64,000 nucleotides of DNA, taken from the NCBI GenBank assembly GCA_011009095.1, contig VTPC01000872.1, positions 38,770 through 102,769 of the forward strand, read 5' to 3'. The notes below the pieces were generated by a model, which saw only the letters and a program-made list of their open reading frames with translations, searched no databases and was not told where the DNA came from. The position numbers and the translations under genes were made by a program. Below, piece after piece: positions 35,398-47,036 of the stretch. The stretch is from Ignelater luminosus. Its lineage: Eukaryota; Arthropoda; Insecta; Coleoptera; Elateridae. The first letter of the stretch is position 1, and each line of letters starts with the position of its first letter.

Positions 35398-35551
35398 CTG
35401 CAAAATGTTTCCTGTTTATTGCATTTGGTAATAATAGAAATAATATATTTAATTTGGGCAAAATTATCAAAACAATCACGCAGTGTAAATTCTTATATTG
35501 CATACAATAAAAACAAACCAAAGAAAAGAAATGAAATTTTGAAAAACTCAC
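35398..35551 (-). other. 5' UTR intron of the zinc-knuckle gene, 154 bp
   Basis: Donor CTAAG then GTGAGT, acceptor ACATTTTGCAG. The upstream exon, from the TATA region to 35552, contains no ATG. Confidence 0.55.
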
Positions 35552-35676
35552 CTTAGAATTTGCACAAACACTTTACACAAGCACAGAGTTATTAACTGAG
35601 GGCAATGAATAAAAGTAACACACTGTTTCGGAACGCAAAATGCTGACAGAAACTAAATCGTTTGAGTCGATTACAG

Positions 35677-35684
35677 TTTATATA
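35677..35684 (-). promoter_or_regulatory. TATA box of the zinc-knuckle gene
   Basis: TATATAAA on the minus strand, followed about 38 bases on by TCAGCA, which resembles an insect initiator. It is correctly placed ahead of the non-coding first exon. Confidence 0.5.
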
Positions 35685-36700
35685 TCCCTCCGCCACTGTT
35701 TGTCACTACTCCCTCCATTTGATTTAAACTACCCTTACAAGATAAAGAGCCAATCACGTTTGAGTAAATGGCTTGGAATACGTAAACAAATGTAATTTTG
35801 TTAAAGCGATTTTTAATTAGTATCATACAAAACTTTCTAAAATCTATTTTTCGGCTTACCTACAGTTTTGATAAAAGTAATGCATCAACTCGAAGTTTAT
35901 TAAAATCAGAGTATTATTCAAGTATTTCTCCTGATCTGTAGGATGGTACAATTCTTAGATCCTACTGCTCGAGGTTTCCGGATGAAATTTCATTTTAAAC
36001 TGTCCGGTACTATGCACTATGTATGAGTTAAGAGGTTTATTGCTGTATCAAAATGTTTAAAAAAATGCCTGATAAAACCCTTTCGTAAAGGTTTGGTTTT
36101 TGGTGGTTTTCAATTTTGACATCTTTTGGCAAAATGTTATATTTGTATAATTTGTAACATCTTTTGAGTTCCCTGCTGCTGGCCTATCGTGTTTGAAATC
36201 ATTAAGTTTCTTTTAATTAGTGATCGGTTGATTTCAAGATTCAATTTTAAAATGAGGAAGGAGAATTTATACAAACTGCTTTGTTAACTTATACTCTATG
36301 GAATATTTCAAGAAGTAACGAACTTCCAGGCAATATTGACAAAATCTATAGCTAGATGTGTTAAATCATACTTTTCAGTATTTCCCTTTCTGATAACGCA
36401 TCTTGTAATATTAAGTTTTGATAGCTGCATACGTCTACGCTATTTTTTAAGTATTTTCACAAAGTAGGTGCCATATACTATATGATCATTTGTGAGAAAC
36501 CTTTACTTTTTGACGGCTCTTAATGAGATCTAAAAATTTCTAGAAAATCTCAAAAGAAAAGGTTAGAAACAAAAAACTGCATCTTTCTTTGCATTGCAGT
36601 TCTCAGAAATTTGTCTAACGGAAATCTCGGAAACAGTAATTTTTGAAAGCTACCGATAATGGCGTTAGTCACCAGGGCTAATGAACTTATCTAATGATCC

Positions 36701-37215
36701 TAAAATATAATTGTTTGTTTACAGAAAAGTGTAATATTCATTATTGTAATACCTGGAAGGAATTTATGTAGTAAATTCTAAATTGCAAAACTAATTAATT
36801 AATTATATAAATATGTTTTGATGATATGTACATAAATATTTAGTAAAGAAGATCAGAGAAATGGCTTTTAAATGAAATTGAACATTTCTTGGCAATTTTA
36901 AGTAGGTATGAAAAAAAACTTGAAATAAACTGAATGGAATAAACACAATTACATAAAGATCAAACCATGAAATAACGTATTTACATAATATTAACTATTC
37001 TGCATCAAAAATAATTCGGATAGACATTTGAAGCGGCAATAAACATCTTAAATCCTGTTCTAAAACCTGTATAATCCTCCAAAATCTGCAAAACATTTTG
37101 AAACTGTTTCCTTTCAAAAATATTCATGCATCATGCAGGTAGTTGAACAGAAAATAATAAATCAGCTAATGACAAGTCATTAACGTGATTCATCGATAAT
37201 ACCACTTTAAGAATT
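36701..37215. other. Intergenic, no recognised gene
   Basis: AT-rich, with no domain or repeat structure recognised. Confidence 0.35.
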
Positions 37216-37599
37216 ATCTTTACGAGTCCTGGATTCTAAGTGATAAAATGAAATCTAAAATCCAAGCTGCGGAGATAAGAGTACTCAGATATATAGAAGG
37301 AGTGTATAGAAGTGACAAACTAAGAGACGCGACTCTTCGAGAGAGGCTGGAAGTGACGCCGCTATTAAAAATAATTGAACGGAGACAGTTACAGTAGTTG
37401 TAGTAGACATGTAGTGCGAATGGCAAGTGACAATAGAGTGAAAGTGATATGGGAAACTAATACGGACAGGAAAAGACGCACAGGTAGACCTAAAACAACC
37501 TGGAATGACGCCGTCGGTAAACTAATAAGAGATAGGGGCTCAACATGGCCGGAGGCTAGACAACTGGCGATAGACAAGAGCCTAGAGAGAACTTTGTAA
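37216..37599 (+). pseudogene. 3' end of a LINE (RTE/jockey-like) reverse transcriptase
   Basis: The frame reads SKIQAAEIRVLRYIEGV and VTPLLKIIERRQLQ, then after a break HVVRMAS and RRTGRPKTTWNDAV, ending LERTL. This is the familiar C-terminal region of insect non-LTR retrotransposon polyproteins. A stop and frameshift at about 37396 replaces the expected W-Y-G-HVV. A TAAGTAAG tail follows, consistent with a 5'-truncated LINE insertion. Confidence 0.75.
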
Positions 37600-38086
37600 T
37601 ACTATCCTCGGCACCTAACCGGTAATACGAGGAAGAGGATAAGTAAGTAAAGAATCAAAGTATCGCAAGAAATCAAAGATTTATCAATTTTATTTTAGTG
37701 ACAATAGACGATAAAATTGTCAAAACTTGAAAGAATTGCTGGCAACTAATTTCATCGGATTTATTAGTACACCCAAGACTTGCATGTTTGTCATATTTAT
37801 TTTTTGGGAAGAATTCAATGTTTAACAACATATTCAAAAAGAGAAACCTAGAAGTTCTGTGCTTTGTCGAGGGTAATTTATTTGTTGAATTCGTAATGGC
37901 TTGATTTGGATTCAATTCTTTGGTTTCTGTTTATTTAATGTTAAAGATATTAACTTCTGATCACTTGTACAACAAAACTAAGCGGAGGAGAAATTTTCTT
38001 TTTGCAGATTTGCAATAAGCACTCATAGAAGAACCTGCTTACCTGAAGCTTTATTAGCATTTATTGGACACCCTGTATAGTTTATA

Positions 38087-38605
38087 CAGGATGTAAAGGA
38101 AATGGCGGAAAACACTACAGTACGTTATTCTGTGCTTAAAAATAAGAAGAAATTTTTTACACCAATTTGGTCTTAACTGTCTATTTTTCAAAATATTAGC
38201 AATTAAAACTTTTTAAATTTGGCAACGCGGTACGTTTAAAGAAGTAAGTACGCAAGGTGTACTAGCAATCTCGTATCTTAGTTGCCATTGTTAATAACGT
38301 GTAACGTTGCAATGTTTTCAAAAGGCATTTCTTGCAAGGAATTAACCATTTTAAAAAGTGGGTTACTAATACACTAGTACAAAGAAACTATAAACGGTAC
38401 GTAATTAAAGTTTTTTACGTTTAGACTCGGTTTGAACATTAATATTTTGTTATATTTATTAAGAATGCGGAATCAACTAAGCAATTTACGACTTCCAATA
38501 ACTTCTTCAAGATAATGTTAACACAAAATGGTATCGAGGTTTTCTGTTTATTTTTTACCGTAGAATAACGTAGTAAAGTTTCTTTCCGCCATTTCTTTTA
38601 CAGCC
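38087..38605. mobile_element. TA-flanked MITE, 519 bp
   Basis: The left end CAGGATGTAAAGGAAATGG and the right end (complement of CAGGCTGTAAAAGAAATGG) form inverted ends of about 50 bp that contain GGCGGAAA. TA flanks both sides. No coding capacity. Confidence 0.7.
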
Positions 38606-39224
38606 TGTATACACGTTTAAAAAACAAAAAGGGTGCTGTATCAAACTAGGCCTAGGGCGCAATCAAACCTAAATCCGCTTCTGAATATGAGTAGATGTGT
38701 TTGCATCCCAATTACTTTTTGTTATGGTTTTGTTCTTCTTTAGACGATTAGAAAGATTTATAATTTGTAACAACCACAGTAAATTTAGTTAATTACATTT
38801 TAAATAGGTGTCGATATGTACTAAGAACCACCATTGGAGAAAACATTTTTCATAAGATTAGATTAATATTAGGCAAAGATGAAAGATTTAAAATTCGTTC
38901 AAATGTCTCGAAAACTTTAAATAGAGAACTTGTGAAAATAGAACTACAAATTATATAAAAAAAAATTAAAATATATTTATACACCGTGTTCGTTTTAACA
39001 TTTGTTATAGGGAATTAGTATGGGAAATGTGAAATATGCCAAATAGTTCGTTCTCGAATAAAAGTCGATGAAATTAATAGTTGCAATCGATAGATAAGAT
39101 ATTCTAACGTACTGTCCAAAAATATTACCTTTAATAACAATCCCAATTCTTCAGAAATTATAAATTCATTAACTACTTGCAAAACATTGATTTAAAAGCC
39201 GAAAGCTGAAATGGCGACGCGACT
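38606..39224. other. Intergenic, no recognised gene
   Basis: AT-rich; nothing recognised. Confidence 0.35.
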
Positions 39225-39320
39225 TGCCTCCGTGGTTCGATGGTTAGGTTTACTGCTCGCTAAATTGCACGGCCTCTTCGAATGCAAGATCGAACCCCGT
39301 TACAAGCAAGACTTTTTTTT
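39225..39320 (+). repeat. tRNA-derived SINE-like head
   Basis: CTCCGTGGTTCGATGGTTAG resembles a pol III A box region. About 50 bases later GATCGAACCCCG fits the B box form GWTCRANNC, and a T-rich tail follows. The T stem does not pair, so it is not a working tRNA gene. Confidence 0.4.
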
Positions 39321-39957
39321 AAATTTTATTTGTCATTAATCTTTAATTTAATAACAATTTAAATAATTTGTTATTATTATTATTATTTGAAAAACGTACG
39401 AGAAATAATAAATTTTTGGTATTAATGAATTCACATTTTATTAATTGGGTATCTTTATTGTTCATTTCTAATTTATTACATACTCCAACCAACTTGCCAA
39501 CAAACAAAGTAAGATGCAAGGAAAATTGAATAAGAAAACGCGTGCGTGAAGGTTTGGGCGCATGCACTGAACTTTGTTAGAGACTAGACACTTTCATGGC
39601 AAGTACTTCCTTTTCTAACCCCGCAGTATTCCTCTCTAATATGTATATGCGTAAAATAAAACACCGGTAGATCTGGAAGTGCTGTATAATTTGTTTTATT
39701 ACATTTGATATTTTTAATATGCATTTGTGATTTAACCTTTAGGGTTGAATTATGGTAATCATTGCTTTAGGAATTAGAGCTAAATTAATTCAATTTTGAT
39801 TTGTACTCAGGAACATTTAATTTTATAATTATAATGACTTTTTCCCTTCTCATTTCACATTTTTTGTTAGGTTAACAATACCATAGACACTCTATTTTGT
39901 TAGATTCTACGTATAAGAAGAAATCTGTTTTACCGGCATTGATAAATAAGTTACATA

Positions 39958-40531
39958 CAGGGTAGGTCAGAAAAGAACTAGATAGAAACTTTAATATTTG
40001 ATTTATTTTAACAATTTTGTACTGCGACGCAAGCAATTGTTGCATTATGAAATCTATTTACCGTATATATTACTAGTTGATCTAGAATTGGCGAATTAAA
40101 GCTAAAATTGGATCCAGTTTTACAATCAGAAGGCTCTACGCAAAATTCACTACGTGGAACGGGTTCGGAATTAAATTCTAAAAATAAGTTAAAATTTTAT
40201 TATTTGACTTTGATGTTTAATATCTTAATATTTTTGGTACTCGTGGGTCACGCTTGCTTTTGCTTTTCATCATTATTATTTTGTGTATTTATACTTCGCC
40301 CTGTCGAAGGATAGAATTTAATATTTTGATTTTCATTATAAGATCATTTTATATTTGGAAGTATTATAATAACCAGTCTTTTGCCTATATTAAATCAACC
40401 TCAACTTATTTGAGTTTTTTTTCTTCTATTTCACTTACTTGTGTTTTTTTAAGGTTTCAGCATTATTTCTATATTTTCAACAGTAGTGGAATTAGTAGGT
40501 ATAATTCGAGCTGGGGTGAACACCCACCCTG
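39958..40531. mobile_element. TA-flanked MITE, copy 2, 574 bp
   Basis: CAGGGTAGGT and the complement of CAGGGTGGGT at the ends, with TA on both sides. Inverted relative to 11281-11846. The match continues outside the element (39675 to about 40640). This locus lacks the 708-bp and 1183-bp insertions seen at 9.2-11.2 kb. Confidence 0.6.
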
Positions 40532-41115
40532 TATGTATCTTTGGTAGCTTATAACTTGGAGGTATACTTTTGAAGTCCAAAGTAAGGGACACGTCATTGT
40601 ATTTATCATTATCCTTAAATTTATTGTTACTTTACTGTTACGTTAGTAATGTAAAATATCCAGTGTTATGAATTATGTGTACATAATATAATATACAGTT
40701 AGGAATGTTGATCATCTTATATAAAATAATAAAATGTGGCAGATGAAATAAATGTTTTACTTTCTTCAGTTACACCCATTAATCTGATTTTAATATTTTT
40801 TTGAAACACACAGACAAGTGTACATGTTTCTAATATAAAAATATAAAAGGAATTTAAACAAAGTTTAGAATAGAGGAAACAGCAAAATAAAGAAAAGCTC
40901 ATTTAATGACGGTATTACCGTTTGAGATTCTTTTGTTATATTAATAATAATTAAATAAACTTTAGGGGTGGTTTCATAGAAGTATTATAATTAGAAATTA
41001 ATTACTCAGAACAATTCCTCAAATGTTACTATTGTTAAATTATTATCACAACATAATAATTTTCGAAATTAGAATTATTAATTACTGTATGTCTTTTAAT
41101 TTCATTTCAAAATTA

Positions 41116-43010
41116 CGACTTATTTCCATGTCTACCATAAAGAATAAACAATGCTTTTAGATATACAAACGGTTTTTTATGTTTTTCTTCAAAATAACAC
41201 AGTTTGTAAGAATTATTAGATCTTGCAACTTTCAGTTAGATATATTTGATATATTTTGTCTGACTAAAGGAATATTGGAACAAATTAAGAGATTTGTTGA
41301 ATTAGAAAGTTAACCACTATGTTTGCACATTTGAAAAGCTTTGCACCAATGTAATAAGTTAAGAGATTATTAATGTCATTTACAGTTCTGCATCAAACAG
41401 TAAATATGCGTATTTAATAACTAAAACATACATTTATAACGTAGATATTGAGAGAATTTATTGTAATCAATGATAAATTCTCTATCTCAACAAGTACATA
41501 CTCTATAAAGCATGACACATCTGACGATGAAAAATAAAAGTATGTTAGGAAACTTAAAACTATAGCAAAGTAATAATGAACACCTTTAAGGTCTTTAAAG
41601 ATGTCGGTGAAGATATGATGAAATATTTCAGGAGCACATAACAATCTGAAAGAGTCGAAGAAATTTAAATCAGAAGTGGCAAAAGCAGTTAAAGGTGTAA
41701 TTTTTCTGCTAATTCAATTTGTCAAAAACCTTTAATTGTATCGTGTACTGTAAAGTACTTCATACCATTTAATTCACTAGGAAGTTCTTCAAACACAGAC
41801 AGGTGTTGATACTCTCTAACAATCAATACTGCAGTTTAGTTATCATTTGGTTTCCTTACTAAATACTATTCGGTTTACCAATTCAGTTACTATGCTTGCA
41901 TAATAAGTATTTATGTTACTTTCAAGTTTATTTATTTTATTTTTCAAGAAAATATAATATTTTAATCATAGCAATAGGCTTTTCGGTTTTCTACTCTCTT
42001 GATATTAACTTTACAAAGAGAAATGTTTTTATTATCAACACCCAACTGGAATCTAATTCATTTTTTAATTTGTTCATCAGTACCTTTTTCCTTCCAGCTG
42101 AAGTAAATATATTTCTCTTGCTTAATTCTCCTTTTACCTCCTGCATTTTTAAATTACTAATTCTCTTTCTTATTTCTTTATTTTTTTAAAATCACTATAA
42201 CTATAATAAATATTCTACTCTAACAAACTAACCTTTTTAAAAACTAAGATCACTAAAATTACAATCAAATCTACATTAAGTTATTGGAACAACAATATGT
42301 ATGTGTGAACACTGCGAGTTCTCCAGTTTCAATATCAGGTAATATAAAATACACCTAGAAAACTATGTGGAACAATTTAAGACAAAACATTTTAATTTAA
42401 TTTTTATTTAGCATTTTGTTATTTAAATACATATCATAAACTAACAAAAACAATTAGTTTGATAATATTAAAATGCTAATTAATAAATTATATATAACTT
42501 ATCATAAAGATTTCCGCCACCTAATTTAATTTAACCTTGGTAACAATGTAATTCTTAACCAAACACTTAAACTGATTTAAAATTTTGCATTTCTAACTAT
42601 CATTTGGTAACAAATTATAACTTTAAAGTCCTCGATAAAATATAAAATTTTGTTTTTTATAGAGTTTTACATTAAATTCACAGAAAAATCTTTAGTAATT
42701 CTAAGAGTGTATTTATGGCAGGCACAATTATATTTAGTTTTTTGGTTAATATTGTGGTAATTGTCCATTTTTAATTTTAAATACGGTTATCAGTGTGTTG
42801 TACAGTATTCTTTGTTTTGTGCTCATTAAATCTAATCTACTTAACATGTGATTTATTCGCATATAAGTATCTACCACATTTTAATACAATTCCAATGCAT
42901 CTATTTTGTACTTTTTGCGTTTTAATTATTCTATAGGATGGTAAATTAAAAAAACCTTTACCACGAAAAGAGATACAGGATTATAAATGCTTTTTTATGT
43001 AAAACGTTAT
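41116..43010. other. Insertion into the 3' flank of gene G
   Basis: About 1.9 kb of AT-rich sequence that interrupts the flank shared with gene H. No terminal repeats, target-site duplication or coding region were recognised. Confidence 0.4.
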
Positions 43011-43059
43011 TGTCACTGCAAATACAATCGCGACTATCAAGTTTTCTCATATGCATTTA

Positions 43060-43920
43060 TTATGCCTTATGCTCAAAATGTTTCTCGCCACTATGAACGC
43101 GCATATGTATTACTAAACTCTTTTTGTATTTACATTTGTAATCGCATATACTACAGTAAAATGGTTTCTCGTCACTATGAACCAATATATGTGTTCGTAA
43201 ATTGCTTTTCTGTGAACATTTATAATCGCACAAATTACACTCAAATGGTTTCTCGCCACTATGAACCAGCATATGTGTTCGTAAATGGCTTCTTAATGTA
43301 CTTTTATAATCACATACATTACATTGAAATGGTTTCTCGCCACTATGAACGCGCATATGCATTCGTAAACTGCTTTTCTGTGTACATTTATAATCGCATA
43401 TATTACACTCAAATGGTTTCTCGTCACTATGAACTAGCACATGTGTTCGTAAATTGCTTTTCGTTGTACATTTATAATCGCATATCTTACATTCAAATGG
43501 TTTCTCGCCATTATGAAGAAGCCTATGTATTCGTAAACTGCTTTTCACTGTACATTTATAATCGCATATACTACACTCAAATGGTTTCTCGCCACTATGA
43601 ATCAGCATATGTGTTTGCAAATTGCTTTTCTGTGTAAATTTATAGTCGCATAAATTACACTCAAATGGTTTCTCACCACTATGAACGCGCATATGTGTTC
43701 GTAAATTGCTTTTCTGTGTAAATTTATAATCGCACAAATTACACTCGAATGGTTTCTCGCCACTATGAACGCGCATATGTATTTGTAAACTATTTTTCCG
43801 TGTAAATTTATAATCGCATATATTACACTCAAACAGTTTTTTGGCACTATGAACAAACATATGTCTTCCTAAATGGCTTTCCGTTGAACATTGTGATGTG
43901 CCTTTTGTGTTGGACTCCAT
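43060..43920 (-). CDS. C2H2 zinc-finger protein G (family III, 9 fingers)
   Basis: A 286-residue predicted nuclear DNA-binding protein starting MESNTKGTSQC. A half finger without its cysteine pair (HLGRHMFVH) comes first. Nine complete fingers follow, of the form FECNICDYKC or CDYKF with SGEKP or SDEKP linkers, and it ends GEKHFEHKA. In many fingers cysteine takes the core phenylalanine position. A splice acceptor (TTTATTTCAG, exon from 43984) lies 64 bp upstream of the ATG and is conserved at H, so the 5' UTR is spliced. H is the direct duplicate 3.1 kb away, and I at the window end is the same subfamily. Confidence 0.9.
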   Translation of the reverse strand: MESNTKGTSQCSTESHLGRHMFVHSAKKLFECNICDYKFTRKNSLQIHMRVHSGEKPFECNLCDYKFTQKSNLRTHMRVHSGEKPFECNLCDYKFTQKSNLQTHMLIHSGEKPFECSICDYKCTVKSSLRIHRLLHNGEKPFECKICDYKCTTKSNLRTHVLVHSDEKPFECNICDYKCTQKSSLRMHMRVHSGEKPFQCNVCDYKSTLRSHLRTHMLVHSGEKPFECNLCDYKCSQKSNLRTHILVHSDEKPFYCSICDYKCKYKKSLVIHMRVHSGEKHFEHKA

Positions 43921-44289
43921 AACTGGTGCTTATTCCGTTTTTTGTAGGTTGTTTTCGGTCTCCAGAAAAAAGACTGAAGTTTATCTGAAATAAAATTATT
44001 TAGAAAGTTAAAGTGAAAGGCACCTGTAAAAAAGGTGCAAAGAAGTTTTGTATTTTCTCGTGTAAGCACTGTACAAAAACCATCAGTGAGAATTGCGCAC
44101 ATAATACATACGTACTTTTGTTGCTGTGGTGAAATTTCAAGAAGTCCTCTTAGGAATTTTTTTTAGAAAAAGACTGACGATGGAATCTTATTCAAGATCA
44201 CTTAAAACTTACTTGTACCAATTTTTATTGTTTTAAAATGAAGGGTGTTCCAGAAAAAATATGTCATTTAAATCACTTTCACAGTTTGC

Positions 44290-46560
44290 AAGTTGACTCA
44301 CGTAAATTCTTTGTAGAATTTAGATATCACAATGAATCATGAATTTTATAGCTTTCTGTAAACTAATAATAATCTTTTAAAGTCATTAGCTACCTTCATT
44401 AGCTCTAATGACTAATGCCATCAGTGTGCTTTCACAAATTGTTATTTCTTTTGAAATTCCATTAAACAGGCTTCTGAGAAATAGAAATCACAGAAAAATA
44501 ATTTTTTTACTTAAAATGTACTTTTTTGCTACAGATTCTTATAGGTTTTATTAACAGCCATGAGAAAGAAAGAGGTTTCTTACAAATGTTCATAAAATGT
44601 AGTGCCAGGTATATTGTATAATGTGACTGTAACAGATAATTTCTAAGACTACTTAAAAAATGTATGAACAAATTCAGCTACCAGAACTTAGTACAGTATG
44701 TGTTATAGTACTTGTGACTGCAGCAGATACTTTGTAAAAATACTTGGAAAACTAGTGTAGGCATATTCAGCTATCAAAACTTAATATTACAAGATGCGTT
44801 ATCTACTAGAAGGAAATACTGAAAAGAATGTTCTATCACATCTAGCATTAGAGTCCATACCTATAGATTTTCTCAATTGCCTCATAATTTGTCACTTTTT
44901 GAAATATTCAATAAAATATATGTTAACAAACCATTTTCTATAAATTTTGCTTTCTGATCTTAAAATTGAATTTTGAAATTAAAACAATCACTAATTAGAA
45001 AAAAACTGAATGATTTCAAACACATATAGGCCAGAAGCAGGAAACTCAAAAGATGTTACAAAATATACAAATGCTCCTTACAAAATATGCACTTTTGCCA
45101 AAAGATGTCAACATTAAAAACCACACATACGAAACCTTTATGAAAGGGTCTCATCGGACATTTTTATAAACATTTTGATACAGCAACAAACCTCTTCATA
45201 CATTAGTGTACAGTACCGGACAGCCTGAAAGTTTAAAATAAAATCTCTACAGGAAACCGCCAGCAGTAGGATATCTAAATTTCAAATTTCAATTCACGTG
45301 AGTGAAAGATATAATGTGCAGAGTGTGCTTGCAGTATGGTCACAACGATTCTTCTTGTCCAAATAAGTGGAGGCAGCATTATCAGCTACCATAACGGTAA
45401 ATTAATTTGATTTCAAATTTATAATACCTAGATAGATATTGTTTTACTTATTGCCTCACTTCAAGTATTTATACTTCTTGTTGATTGGGTCTACTAATCC
45501 CTAATTCATTTTTGTGATTTGACTTCAAAAAGTTTCATTAAATTTTTTCTGACTTAATCAGGTTTGAGCTAAGCTTCTTATGTAAAATATAGGCTTGAGT
45601 GGAACTAATTTAATGAAAGCTGATTGTTTGTGTACATGTACTCAAACTGCTCTCTTTATTAAGTTCCTAAAAATCTTACCAAAACATAACAAATAGTCTA
45701 TGGCCTACAAAATACGACCTCTATCTCAATATTTTATGTTCAATAGATGATGAGATATTTTTCATTAGATATTATTGGTTATTTCTGATTCATTGGCTTT
45801 CTTTTCTAGTGTTCGAGTTCAAACATACAAGGGGGTTTTTGTGTCCTTTAATTTATCAAATAATCACTATTTACCAACTACACATATTTAATTAATCCTA
45901 TCACACATTACACCCTTAATAACCTCAAAAGTATTTTTTAAATTACTTTAAATCAAAATTCTATTATTGTTATATAACTGAACAAAGCAAAAAAAGACCA
46001 TATAGTTGGAGAATTTTCTGTAGAAATAAATCACGTCTATAAAAATTAAACATGGTAAAGATTGTTATAGCTTTTAACATTCCTCTTAATTTGCCTAATT
46101 TGTTCGAAAAGAAAAGTAGGATACAATGTTTGGAGACTTTTGATATGCACGTACTTTACAGAAATCAGAATTCATTAAATTAGTTCTACTCAAACGCGTA
46201 GGTAATTCCTTCTAACGTACCAAATCACATTCTGATTTTTTTCTTCGAGTTAATAATAAGTTATTTGAATTCTGCAAGATGTTTTGCTGATTTACTTCTT
46301 TTATGTTTTCATTGAGCCTGTTATGGTTTACAAATTTCATTAGGTAGCTTATTCTTATTTTAAATGATTGACACCTTCATAGAATATTAATATTTGTATC
46401 CACCTCCAAACTTTCTTAATTCTTCTTTTTTCACTTTCTTTCTAAGTTAAATAACACACTATTCTAATTTATTTTATTTTTGTTTAGGTGATAGCAAGTA
46501 GTGCAAAACACAGTGTGTTGTCTTGGTACTAAAAGGTTGGACAGTCCGATAGTGGATTTG
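44290..46560. repeat. Second inverted duplication, arm 2
   Basis: Reverse complement of 33890-36700, lacking about 800 bp with most of the zinc-knuckle gene. It lies exactly between the G and H duplication units. Confidence 0.75.
45308..45394 (+). pseudogene. Stub of the ZCCHC7-like zinc-knuckle gene
   Basis: Reads CRVCLQYGHNDSSCPNKW then RQHYQLP and a stop, clearly homologous to the last 29 codons of the gene at 35016. The promoter, first two exons and the start of the last exon are missing, so it cannot be expressed as the same protein. Confidence 0.75.
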
Positions 46561-47036
46561 AGTGTATGGGTTATGATGTTGTGTACATAATATACAGTTA
46601 GGAATGCTGATTATCTTATATAAAATAATAAAATGTGGCAGATGAAATAAATGTTTTACTTTCTTCAGTTACACCTATTAATCTTATCTTAATATTTTTT
46701 GAAACACACAGGCAAGTGTACATATTTCTAACATAAAAATATAAAAGAAACTTAAGCAAAGTTTAAAACAGAGAAAACAGCAAAATAAAGAAAAGCTCAT
46801 TCAATGGAGGTATTACTGTTTGAGACTCTTTCGTTATATTAATAATAATTAAATAACTTTAGTGGTAGTTTCATAGAAATATTAGGATGAAAAATTAGTA
46901 ATTCAGGACAATTTAATCCCTCAAATGATACTATTCTTAAATTATTATCACATCATATTTTTCAAAATTAAAATTATTAATTACTGTATGTCTTTTGATT
47001 TTGGTTGCAACTTTAAAGTTTTCTCATATACATTTA

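Larger units (their letters stand above)
33890..36700. repeat. Second inverted duplication, arm 1
   Basis: Matches the reverse complement of 44290-46560 on both sides of the zinc-knuckle gene. About 800 bp holding most of that gene (roughly 35100-35940) is absent from the partner arm. Confidence 0.75.
40660..44150. repeat. Duplication unit containing gene G
   Basis: 40660-41115 and 43030-44150 match 46568-47000 and 47010-48250. The two matching parts are split here by about 1.9 kb (41116-43010) not present at H. Orientation is the same, so G and H are a direct duplicate pair. Confidence 0.75.

Noticed and set aside
39225-39312. A functional tRNA gene
   Set aside because: A and B box words are present, but the T stem and acceptor do not pair properly. 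It is kept only as a SINE-like repeat.
43060-43860. Regular 84-bp repeats resembling a CRISPR array
   Set aside because: The period equals one 28-residue finger, the units are coding and diverged, and the genome is eukaryotic.
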